18,007 nucleotides of DNA, from the NCBI GenBank assembly GCA_027019205.1, contig JALUWZ010000042.1, positions 1 through 18,007 of the forward strand, given 5' to 3'. The translations under genes and the position numbers were made by a program. Each line of letters begins with the position of its first letter. Position 1 is the stretch's first letter. The stretch is from Emcibacter sp. GTDB lineage: Bacteria > Pseudomonadota > Alphaproteobacteria > Sphingomonadales > Emcibacteraceae. The notes under the pieces are model-generated. The model saw only the letters and a program-made list of their open reading frames with translations. It had not been told where the DNA came from and searched no databases. Shown here one piece after another: positions 8,132 through 15,232 of the stretch.

Positions 8132-9624
8132 CGGTTGATATAGTCCATATGGTCCGGCATGGCGCCTGCGGCCTGCTCCATAACCCGTCTCAGGCCGCTT
8201 AACAGTTTTTCGCCGTCAATATCGCGCAGGTCAGTGAGCGGGGCGTAATGCTCCGGCGTCACATTCTGGCCAATCATCACCGCAAGCCAGCTCGGGTTGC
8301 GGAACAGCTCGAAATCACTGGCGACAATGCGCCCGCCCCGGCGGAAATGATCGATCTTGTAGCGCAGATTTTGCGGGATTTCCATGGCGGCGCAATAACG
8401 CCATAAATCCTCTGGCCGGTTATTTTCCTTATAATGCAATATGATAAAATCCCGGGTGGCTTCATATTCGGCTGTTGTGATCCGGTTGAATTCCTGTGCG
8501 GCCAGCGGGTCGAAATCCCGGTCCGGAAACAGGGCGAGAAGCCGGGTGATGGAGGATTGCATCAAATGGATGCTGGTCGATTCGAGCGGCTCGATAAAGC
8601 CACTGCTCAGGCCAATAGCTACACAGTTTTTATGCCAGAATTTTTTGCGCCGTCCGGTGGTAAAGCGCAGGAAACGCGGGTCGGCAAGCGGCGCCCCGTC
8701 GAGATTGTCCAGCAGTACACCCGCCGCTGCGTCATCACTGATATGCGCGCTCGCATAGACATAGCCGTTACCGATACGCCGTTGCAGCGGGATACGCCAT
8801 TGCCAGCCCGCTGCGCGTGCGGTCGAGCGGGTATAGGGGGTAAAGTCACCTGCCGGGGCGCAAGGGACGGCAATCGCCCGGTCGCAGGGCAGCCAGTGAG
8901 ACCAGTCCTCATAACCGGTTTTAAGCGCCCCTTCAATCAGCAGGCCGCGAAAGCCGCTGCAGTCGATAAAAAGATCCGCCATGACCTTCGAGCCATCCTC
9001 AAGGATGACATCCGTTATAAAGCCGCTTTCACCGTCAAGCGCAACGTCAATAACCCGGCCTTCGATGCGGCTGACCCCGCGCTGTTCGGCATAGCGGCGC
9101 AGATATTTCCCGTATAGCACCGCATCCAGATGATAGGCATAGTCATAGGTTGACTGGACCAGTTTCGGGTCACGGGTCGGCGGGCTGAATTTGCCACCTC
9201 GCGCCATAACCCATGCCATGGCATAATTATCAAGACTTTCCCTATTGCCGCTTGCCCGGGATTGCAGCCAGTAATGATAGAGCGGCACCGCATCAAAATC
9301 CGCACCATATTCGCCGAAAGGGTGGAAATATCGCTGGCCCTCACCGCCCCAGTTGACAAATTCAATGCCGAGTTTAAAGGTCCCTTGAGTATGGGCCAGC
9401 ACATCATTCTCATCAAGGCCGAGAGAGTGGTTAAACAGCTTGATCGGCGGAATCGTCGCCTCGCCAACGCCGATTACCCCGATATCTTCCGATTCAATCA
9501 GGGTAATCCGGCAGTTGCCCCCCAAGGCATTGGCCCCCAAGGCATTGGCCAGAGCCGCCGCCGACATCCACCCGGCGGTGCCGCCGCCGATAATGGCAAT
9601 ATGACGAATATGACGGTCAGCCAT
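8092..9624 (-). CDS. Tryptophan-halogenase-like flavoprotein (copy 2)
   Basis: This 510-residue paralogue of the convergent neighbour has the same intact motifs: GGGTAGWM at 13-20, GVGEATIPP, GTFKLGIEF with Lys84, GWQWRIP at 273-279, and IEPLESTS with Glu348. The +5 shift against copy 1 arises at a five-residue duplication (ANALG twice, about 26-35). The middle third, from DCSGF to LESTSIHL, is nearly identical to copy 1, while the N-proximal and C-terminal parts diverge more. GGAAA about 9 bases before the ATG serves as ribosome binding site. The gene is read from the divergent control region it shares with the GH97 operon, which carries an operator pair at 9689-9729, so it is probably controlled together with sugar catabolism. 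Its 3' end overlaps copy 1 by 40 bases. The halogenated substrate, if any, is unknown. Confidence 0.93.
   Translation of the reverse strand: MADRHIRHIAIIGGGTAGWMSAAALANALGANALGGNCRITLIESEDIGVIGVGEATIPPIKLFNHSLGLDENDVLAHTQGTFKLGIEFVNWGGEGQRYFHPFGEYGADFDAVPLYHYWLQSRASGNRESLDNYAMAWVMARGGKFSPPTRDPKLVQSTYDYAYHLDAVLYGKYLRRYAEQRGVSRIEGRVIDVALDGESGFITDVILEDGSKVMADLFIDCSGFRGLLIEGALKTGYEDWSHWLPCDRAIAVPCAPAGDFTPYTRSTARAAGWQWRIPLQRRIGNGYVYASAHISDDAAAGVLLDNLDGAPLADPRFLRFTTGRRKKFWHKNCVAIGLSSGFIEPLESTSIHLMQSSITRLLALFPDRDFDPLAAQEFNRITTAEYEATRDFIILHYKENNRPEDLWRYCAAMEIPQNLRYKIDHFRRGGRIVASDFELFRNPSWLAVMIGQNVTPEHYAPLTDLRDIDGEKLLSGLRRVMEQAAGAMPDHMDYINRYCPAKDDPGAEQ
9521..9550 (-). repeat. Perfect 15-base tandem duplication inside halogenase copy 2
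   Basis: CCCAAGGCATTGGCC occurs twice in a row (9521-9535 and 9536-9550). On the minus strand it adds five residues, giving ANALG-ANALG in the helix after the FAD-binding loop. Copy 1 lacks this insertion. The frame is kept. It looks like a simple slippage duplication. Confidence 0.92.
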
Positions 9625-9688
9625 GAAGATATTTCCTTAACAGTTGAAATTTATCCTAAACCGGCTTGGTTTAGCGGGGCAAGCGATA

Positions 9689-9701
9689 ACATACGTATTC
9701 A
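9689..9701 (-). promoter_or_regulatory. Putative LacI-family operator O4 (pair 2, left)
   Basis: The plus strand reads ACATACGTATTCA, the exact reverse complement of the consensus. It lies in the 177-base region between halogenase copy 2 and the GH97 gene, 64 bases upstream of the halogenase start. Its core centre is 29 bases from that of the next site, which has opposite orientation. Confidence 0.85.
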
Positions 9702-9716
9702 GCTGCAAAGCATTTA

Positions 9717-9729
9717 TGAATACGTATGT
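9717..9729 (+). promoter_or_regulatory. Putative LacI-family operator O5 (pair 2, right)
   Basis: TGAATACGTATGT, exact consensus, in inverted orientation to the site at 9689. It lies 72 bases upstream of the proposed GH97 start at 9802. Possible promoter elements for GH97 downstream of it (TTGCTG at 9750-9755 and TATATA at 9773-9778, 17-base spacer) are only weakly like the consensus. Confidence 0.85.
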
Positions 9730-9788
9730 CGCCCCTTGTTTTCGGGGGTTTGCTGGCTTTAGAGTATTTATTTATATATAAAGCGAAC

Positions 9789-9804
9789 AGGGAGAGAAAT
9801 TATT
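9789..9804 (+). promoter_or_regulatory. Ribosome binding site and proposed ATT start of the GH97 gene
   Basis: AGGGAG at 9789-9794 is followed 7 bases later by ATT at 9802-9804. A second ATT at 9799 is only 4 bases away. The frame is open from 9763 but has no ATG, GTG or TTG before GTG 9919. That GTG has no ribosome binding site and would remove the signal peptide and the conserved SPNGTITV strand. ATT is a rare but known start codon; a sequencing error here is the alternative. Confidence 0.5.
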
Positions 9805-11847
9805 TTCAGGGTCACGGTCAAAATCATCACTGGGGTATTTTTACTCTTTGCCATTTCTCTGTCTTTCGGCCAGGCGCAGGACAGAAAAACGGTCAGCTCG
9901 CCCAATGGCACCATAACAGTGACGGTCGGGCTGGATAATCATGTTCCCTATTATCAGCTGGACCGGGCCGGTATTTCTGTTATCGGAAAATCCCGGCTCG
10001 GGCTGCGGTTCAAGGATATTCCCCATATGGATGGCGGCTTTGTTATCGCCTCTGCCGGGACAAGCTCTTTCGATGAGACATGGACCCAGCCATGGGGGGA
10101 AAAGAAAGATATCCGCAATCACTATAATGAATTGCGGGTGACATTGACTGACGGCCTGAAACGCCGGATGATTTTGCGCTTCCGGGTCTATGATGACGGT
10201 ATCGGTTTTCGCTATGAAATTCCTGAACAGGCCCATATGGGGAAAGTTCAGGTCATTAATGAACTGACCGAATTCAATATCGCCGACCCGGCAACGGCAT
10301 GGTGGATTCCGGCCCGGGGCTGGAACCGTTATGAATATCTCTACCACAAGACGCCGCTCCGGGATATTCAGCATGTCCATACCCCGCTGACCCTGAAAAC
10401 GGACAAAGGGCTTTATCTCAGTATTCATGAGGCGGCACTGGTCGATTATGCCGCCATGACCCTGAAACGGGGTCGCGGGCGGATACTCTATGCCGATCTC
10501 ACCCCGTTGTCTGACGGTATCAAGGCCCGGGTCAAGACGCCGTTTCACACGCCGTGGCGCAGCATTCAGCTTGCCGATACCGCTGGCGGGCTGATCACCT
10601 CCTATCTTATCCTGAACCTGAACGAGCCGAACAGGCTTGGCGATGTCTCATGGGTAAAGCCCGAGAAATATGTTGGTATCTGGTGGGGGATGCATCTCGG
10701 CAAAATGACCTGGGGCAGCGGGCCAAAACACGGGGCGACGACTGCCAATACCATGCGCTATATTGATTTTGCCGCCAAATATGGTTTCAAGGGGGTGCTG
10801 GTGGAAGGCTGGAATGTCGGCTGGGACGGCGACTGGTTTCATAATGGCAAGGCGTTTCGCTTTACCGAACCCTATCCTGATTTTGATATTGTTGCTCTGT
10901 CGAAATATGCGAAGTCAAAGGGGGTGCATCTGATCGGTCATAATGAGACATCCGGTGATATTTCAAATTATGAGGCACAGCTTGACGCGGCTCTGGATTA
11001 TGATCAGAAGCTTGGTATTCCGCTGATAAAAACCGGCTATGTTGCCGATGGCGGCGACGCGATCTTTACCGGCAGGGATGGCCGCGTTCATCATGAATGG
11101 CATGACAGCCAGGTCATGGTTAATCACTATCAAAAGGTGGTCACGGAAGCCGCCAAACGCCATATTTCCATTGATACCCATGAGCCAATCAAGGATACCG
11201 GCCTCCGGCGCACCTATCCCAACTGGGTCTCGCGCGAAGGGGCGCGGGGACAGGAATATAATGCCTGGGGCGAGCCGGGCAATTCGCCGGAACATACGGC
11301 CATTCTGCCCTTTACCCGGATGCTGGCCGGGCCGATGGATTTCACCCCCGGTATTTTTGATCTGCTGTTCAGGAAGGAAAAACCGCATAACCGCATTCCG
11401 ACGACGCTGGCGAAGCAGCTGGCGCTTTATGTGGTGATCTACAGCCCGATCCAGATGGCGGCTGATTTGCCGAAGAATTACGAGGCCCGGCCAAAACCGT
11501 TTCAGTTTATCCGCGACGTGCCGACCGACTGGCAGGACACCCTTGTGCTGAACGGAGAAATCGGCGACTATGTTACCATTGTGCGCAAAGACCGTAACAG
11601 TGAAGACTGGTATCTTGGCAGCCTGACCAATGAGAAGGCCCGCACGTTGAAAATTTCGCTGGATTTCCTGACGCCGGGGGTCCGTTACCGGGCGCAGATT
11701 TACCGGGACGGGCCGGATGCTGACTGGCAAAGCAATCCTTACGATATGGTGATTGAGGAAAAAACCGTGACGGCAAAGACAAGGCTTTCCCTGAAACTTG
11801 CGACCAGCGGCGGTCAGGCCATCCGCTTTACCCCTGTAAGCAAATAA
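9802..11847 (+). CDS. GH97 alpha-glucosidase (SusB-like), exported, with non-canonical start
   Basis: This periplasmic glycoside hydrolase of family 97 is predicted to release glucose from malto-oligosaccharides. From the proposed ATT start it has 681 residues. A signal peptide (about 1-25, VTVKIITGVFLLFAISLSFG then QA) precedes the mature start QDRK. The N-terminal beta-sandwich follows (about 30-270, SPNGTITVTV to SRLGLRF and beyond), then the barrel with VGIWWGMHLGKMTWG, GHNETSGD, IDTHEPIKDTG, REGARGQEYNAWG and LAGPMDFTPGIFD. Glu461, Glu479 and Glu485 are spaced 18 and 6 residues apart, like Glu508, Glu526 and Glu532 of Bacteroides SusB. Together with KTGYV where retaining members carry an Asp, this points to the inverting alpha-glucosidase group. 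A C-terminal beta domain ends the protein. It is first in an operon with the SusA-like GH13 and the MFS transporter, under the operator pair at 9689-9729. Start codon is uncertain; family call is firm. Confidence 0.9.
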   Translation: MFRVTVKIITGVFLLFAISLSFGQAQDRKTVSSPNGTITVTVGLDNHVPYYQLDRAGISVIGKSRLGLRFKDIPHMDGGFVIASAGTSSFDETWTQPWGEKKDIRNHYNELRVTLTDGLKRRMILRFRVYDDGIGFRYEIPEQAHMGKVQVINELTEFNIADPATAWWIPARGWNRYEYLYHKTPLRDIQHVHTPLTLKTDKGLYLSIHEAALVDYAAMTLKRGRGRILYADLTPLSDGIKARVKTPFHTPWRSIQLADTAGGLITSYLILNLNEPNRLGDVSWVKPEKYVGIWWGMHLGKMTWGSGPKHGATTANTMRYIDFAAKYGFKGVLVEGWNVGWDGDWFHNGKAFRFTEPYPDFDIVALSKYAKSKGVHLIGHNETSGDISNYEAQLDAALDYDQKLGIPLIKTGYVADGGDAIFTGRDGRVHHEWHDSQVMVNHYQKVVTEAAKRHISIDTHEPIKDTGLRRTYPNWVSREGARGQEYNAWGEPGNSPEHTAILPFTRMLAGPMDFTPGIFDLLFRKEKPHNRIPTTLAKQLALYVVIYSPIQMAADLPKNYEARPKPFQFIRDVPTDWQDTLVLNGEIGDYVTIVRKDRNSEDWYLGSLTNEKARTLKISLDFLTPGVRYRAQIYRDGPDADWQSNPYDMVIEEKTVTAKTRLSLKLATSGGQAIRFTPVSK

Positions 11848-11859
11848 GGGTATATGGTC

Positions 11860-13725
11860 ATGAAGCAGATCAGAATATTGTTGGCCGCTGCCGTCATCCT
11901 GTGCGGCGGCATCGCACAGGCCCATCCGCGCCTTGATCATGTGGAACCGCCCTTCTGGTGGGTCGGGTTCAAGACACCGGAAGTGCAGATTCTTGTCCAT
12001 GGGACAGGGATTTCCGACTATAGCCCGAAGATCAATTATTCCGGTGTGGTGATAAAAAAAGTTATCCGGGTCAAAAGCCCGAATTACCTGTTCATCGATG
12101 TGATGATTGCCGCCGATACCAAAGCGGGCCGGTTTGATATTACCTTCAGCAGAGCGGGCAGCCCGGACATCACCTATCCCTATGAGGTGAAGGCCAGGCG
12201 GAAAAATTCTGCGGCACGTAAAGGATTTAATCAATCCGACGCCATTTACCTGATTACCCCGGATCGTTTTGCCAACGGCAACCCGGATAATGATTCTGTG
12301 GCGGGCATGGCGGACAAGCTTGACCGGGCGAATAAAGACGGTCGTCATGGCGGCGATATTCAGGGAATTATGGACCATCTGGACTATATTGCCCGCATGG
12401 GGTTTACCAGTATCTGGATTACCCCGTTACTGGAAAATAATCAGCCAGAGACCAGCTATCACGGTTATGCCATCACCGATTTTTACAGGATTGATCAGCG
12501 CTTTGGCTCCAACAAGCTCTACAGAAAACTGGTACGGACGGCGCGGGGCAAGGGGATCGGGGTGATCATGGATATGGTGGCCAATCATACCGGCTCGAAA
12601 TACTGGTGGATGGATGATCTGCCGGAGGATGACTGGATCAACTATGCCGCAGAATATTTCAAGGGTAAATATGTCAATACGTCTCACCGGCGCACCACCA
12701 TACAGGATCCGTATTCCGCTGCCGGTGACCGGAAGCTGTTTTCCGGCGGCTGGTTTGTTAAAACCATGCCCGATCTTAACCAGCGTAACCCCCTGCTGGC
12801 GAATTACCTGATCCAGAATGCCCTCTGGTGGATTGAATATGCCGGATTGAGCGGAATACGCATGGATACCTATCCCTATTCTGATATGAAATTCATGGCC
12901 AGGTGGTCGAAGCGTATTATGACTGAATATCCCGATTTCAATATTGTCGGCGAGGAATGGAGTCTTAACCCGATTACGGTATCCTATTGGCAGCGCGGAC
13001 GGCAGAATAAAAACGGTTATGTCTCTTACCTGCCGAGCCTGATGGATTTCCCGCTGAATGATGCACTGGTCACCGGCCTTGCCTCAAAGGAGGAATGGGC
13101 GAAGGGGCTGATCGGCATATATAAAATGCTTGCCAATGATGTGATATATCCCGACCCGTCAAATCTGGTGATATTCCCGGACAATCATGATATGAAGCGG
13201 GTATTCACCCAACTGCATGAAGATAAAGACCTGTATAGGATGGCGATGGCCTTCACTCTGACCATGCGTGGCATTCCGCAGATTTATTACGGCACAGAAA
13301 TTTTAAAGACCAGTCCGGGGCCGAAAGATGACGGCATTATCCGTAGCGATTTCCCCGGGGGATGGGCAGGGGACAAGGTCAATGGCTTCACCGGCAGGGG
13401 ATTGTCGCCGGACCAGAAAGCGGCGCAGGAATATCTGCGCCGTCTGTTGAACTGGCGCAAGGGCAAGGCGGTCATACACAGCGGGAAACTGATGCATTAT
13501 GTGCCTGAGAACGGGGTTTATGTTTATTTCAGATATAACGATACTGACAAGGTCATGGTGGTGTTGAATAAAAACAAAACCGCGACGGATCTGAAAACCG
13601 CGCGTTTTGCGGAAATGCTGGCGGGTCATACGGGGGCGCGGAATGTGATGACCGGCAGGGAGCTTGATATTTCCCGCCAGATAACCCTCGCGCCCCGGTC
13701 GGCAACAATTCTGGAAATTGAATGA
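11860..13725 (+). CDS. SusA-like GH13 neopullulanase/cyclomaltodextrinase, exported
   Basis: This enzyme of about 621 residues probably cuts alpha-1,4 bonds in maltodextrins, cyclodextrins or pullulan in the periplasm. I chose the ATG at 11860 because AAGGG at 11846-11850 is 9 bases before it; the in-frame ATG at 11854 is only 3 bases away. The signal peptide MKQIRILLAAAVILCGGIAQA is cut before HPRL. The cysteine in it does not make a lipobox. The N-terminal Cyc-maltodextrinase domain (about 22-115, beginning LDHVEPPFWWVGF) is followed by the catalytic barrel: DMVANH (238-243), GIRMDTYPYSD with nucleophile Asp336, NIVGEEW with Glu365, and FPDNHD with Asp444. A C-terminal beta domain ends in ATILEIE. 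This layout matches Bacteroidetes SusA and Flavobacterium cyclomaltodextrinases. The gene starts 12 bases after the GH97 stop and overlaps the next gene by 4 bases (ATGA), so the three are likely co-translated. Confidence 0.92.
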   Translation: MKQIRILLAAAVILCGGIAQAHPRLDHVEPPFWWVGFKTPEVQILVHGTGISDYSPKINYSGVVIKKVIRVKSPNYLFIDVMIAADTKAGRFDITFSRAGSPDITYPYEVKARRKNSAARKGFNQSDAIYLITPDRFANGNPDNDSVAGMADKLDRANKDGRHGGDIQGIMDHLDYIARMGFTSIWITPLLENNQPETSYHGYAITDFYRIDQRFGSNKLYRKLVRTARGKGIGVIMDMVANHTGSKYWWMDDLPEDDWINYAAEYFKGKYVNTSHRRTTIQDPYSAAGDRKLFSGGWFVKTMPDLNQRNPLLANYLIQNALWWIEYAGLSGIRMDTYPYSDMKFMARWSKRIMTEYPDFNIVGEEWSLNPITVSYWQRGRQNKNGYVSYLPSLMDFPLNDALVTGLASKEEWAKGLIGIYKMLANDVIYPDPSNLVIFPDNHDMKRVFTQLHEDKDLYRMAMAFTLTMRGIPQIYYGTEILKTSPGPKDDGIIRSDFPGGWAGDKVNGFTGRGLSPDQKAAQEYLRRLLNWRKGKAVIHSGKLMHYVPENGVYVYFRYNDTDKVMVVLNKNKTATDLKTARFAEMLAGHTGARNVMTGRELDISRQITLAPRSATILEIE

Positions 13726-15230
13726 TGCAGAAACCGCAATTAACCTTCTGGCAAATCTGGAATATGTGTTTCGGCTTTCTCGGCATTCAGTTCGGCTTTG
13801 CCTTGCAGAACAGCAATGTCAGCCGGATATTTCAGACCCTCGGGGCGGATATTGGTGATATTCCGATCCTGTGGGTGGCCGCCCCGCTGACCGGGCTGCT
13901 GATACAACCGGTCATTGGTTATATGAGCGACCGGACATGGAACCGGCTCGGGCGCAGGCGGCCCTATTTCCTCTGGGGGGCGTTGCTGGCAACGGCAGCC
14001 TTGTTTGTCATGCCCGCGTCTCCCTATCTGTGGGTGGCGGCGGGGATGCTGTGGATTATGGATGCGTCATTTAACATCGCGATGGAGCCTTTCCGGGCTT
14101 TTGTCGGTGATATGCTGCCGCCCCGGCAACGGACCCTCGGCTATGCGATGCAGAGCTTTTTCATCGGGGTCGGGTCGGTGGTGGCTTCTGCCCTGCCATG
14201 GATATTCACCAACTGGCTGGGCATCAGCAATATTGCCGGGGAGGGAGAGATCCCGCTGTCAGTGAAATACGCTTTTTACCTTGGGGGGGCGGTATTGTTG
14301 CTGGCGGTGATGTGGACGATATTTTCCACAAAGGAATATTCCCCGCAAGAAATGGCGCAATTTGACCGTGATGACGGCGGGCCAATCCCGGAGGCCGAAA
14401 GGCGGCAGGAAGCCCCCCCCACCGCAAGTCAATATCGTTTGAGCGGGCTGCTGTGGCTTGGCGGCGGGCTGATATTCAGCGGAATTATTTTCTGGCAGGG
14501 TTGGGACAAACAGTTATATCTGCTTGGCGCAGGGCTGTCACTTTTCGGGATACTGCAATTTATCTGTGCCGGGCTTCAGCAGCAGGGGCGGACGGATAGC
14601 GGTTTTTATCAGATAATGGCTGACTTCTCCCGGATGCCGCAAACCATGAAGCAGCTGGCCATCGTCCAGTTCTTCTCATGGTTTGCCTTATTTGCCATGT
14701 GGATATACACCACCCCGGCGGTGACGGCCTATCATTATGGCACGCATGACCCGTCGTCTGTATTATATAATAACGGCGCGGACTGGGTCGGGGTTCTGTT
14801 TATGTTTTACAATATATTTGCCGCCCTTGCCGCCTTTCTCATTCCGGTTCTGGCCGCCCGGACCAGCCGGAAGATTGCCCATATGATCAATCTGTTTCTC
14901 GGCGGGGCGGGGCTGATCTCGATGTATTTTATTCGTGATCCCGGGCTGTTGTGGATTTCAATGATCGGTGTCGGTATTGCCTGGGCGTCGATCCTTTCAA
15001 TGCCCTATAGTCTGCTGTCCGGTGCGGTGCCCCCGGAAAAAATGGGTATCTATATGGGGATATTCAATTTCTTTATCGTTATCCCCCAGATTCTGGCGGC
15101 CAGCATCCTCGGGCTTTTTGTCAGGCAGCTTTTCGCGGGACAGGCAATTTACGCGCTTGTTCTGGGGGGCTGTTGCATGATCTTTGCCGGCGTCGCGACC
15201 TTGCGGGTCAATGACCCGGGCGAGGGCTGA
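13722..15230 (+). CDS. MFS sugar transporter, SLC45/GPH-like (probable maltose or maltodextrin permease)
   Basis: This 502-residue inner-membrane protein with about 12 hydrophobic segments probably imports maltose or short malto-oligosaccharides by H+ or Na+ symport. It begins QLTFWQIWNMCFGFLGIQFG, then has ALQNSNVSRIFQTLGA and GYMSDRTWNRLGRRRPYFLWG, which is the loop 2-3 motif of the sucrose/maltose SLC45-type group that includes the Caulobacter MalY-like proteins. A polar cytoplasmic loop of about 40 residues (about 205-245) divides the two halves and contains the C8 run at 14413-14420. The start ATG overlaps the stop of the GH13 gene (ATGA), pointing to translational coupling; a second ATG follows directly. 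The gene ends 2 bases before the convergent regulator gene, with no room for an ordinary terminator. Substrate is inferred from its neighbours only. Confidence 0.88.
   Translation: MMQKPQLTFWQIWNMCFGFLGIQFGFALQNSNVSRIFQTLGADIGDIPILWVAAPLTGLLIQPVIGYMSDRTWNRLGRRRPYFLWGALLATAALFVMPASPYLWVAAGMLWIMDASFNIAMEPFRAFVGDMLPPRQRTLGYAMQSFFIGVGSVVASALPWIFTNWLGISNIAGEGEIPLSVKYAFYLGGAVLLLAVMWTIFSTKEYSPQEMAQFDRDDGGPIPEAERRQEAPPTASQYRLSGLLWLGGGLIFSGIIFWQGWDKQLYLLGAGLSLFGILQFICAGLQQQGRTDSGFYQIMADFSRMPQTMKQLAIVQFFSWFALFAMWIYTTPAVTAYHYGTHDPSSVLYNNGADWVGVLFMFYNIFAALAAFLIPVLAARTSRKIAHMINLFLGGAGLISMYFIRDPGLLWISMIGVGIAWASILSMPYSLLSGAVPPEKMGIYMGIFNFFIVIPQILAASILGLFVRQLFAGQAIYALVLGGCCMIFAGVATLRVNDPGEG
14413..14420 (+). 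repeat. Run of eight C within the MFS transporter gene
   Basis: Eight C bases lie in the segment coding for the central cytoplasmic loop (codons GCC CCC CCC). The frame is intact here. Such runs can slip during replication or be misread during sequencing, so the length deserves checking in raw reads. Confidence 0.9.
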
Positions 15231-15232
15231 AA

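Noticed and set aside
8434..9117. A 227-codon plus-strand open frame opposite halogenase copy 2
   Set aside because: Antisense shadow of a gene with intact catalytic motifs; the matching antisense frame also appears opposite copy 1, as expected from shared sequence.
9726..9938. A 70-codon plus-strand frame starting at the edge of operator O5
   Set aside because: It overlaps the GH97 signal peptide in another frame and has no ribosome binding site. A frameshift fusion with GH97 would not give a better signal peptide than the ATT start.
9841..10548. A 235-codon minus-strand open frame under the GH97 gene
   Set aside because: It is a mirror of the GH97 coding frame; no family features and no ribosome binding site.
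10963..12378. A 471-codon open frame on the minus strand across the GH97/GH13 junction
   Set aside because: It is antisense to two well-supported genes, rich in His/Arg/Ile as mirror frames are, and shows no recognisable domain.
15207..15221. Inverted repeat CGGGTCAATGACCCG as a terminator for the MFS gene
   Set aside because: The stem is short, lies inside the coding sequence and is not followed by a T run, so it is not convincing.
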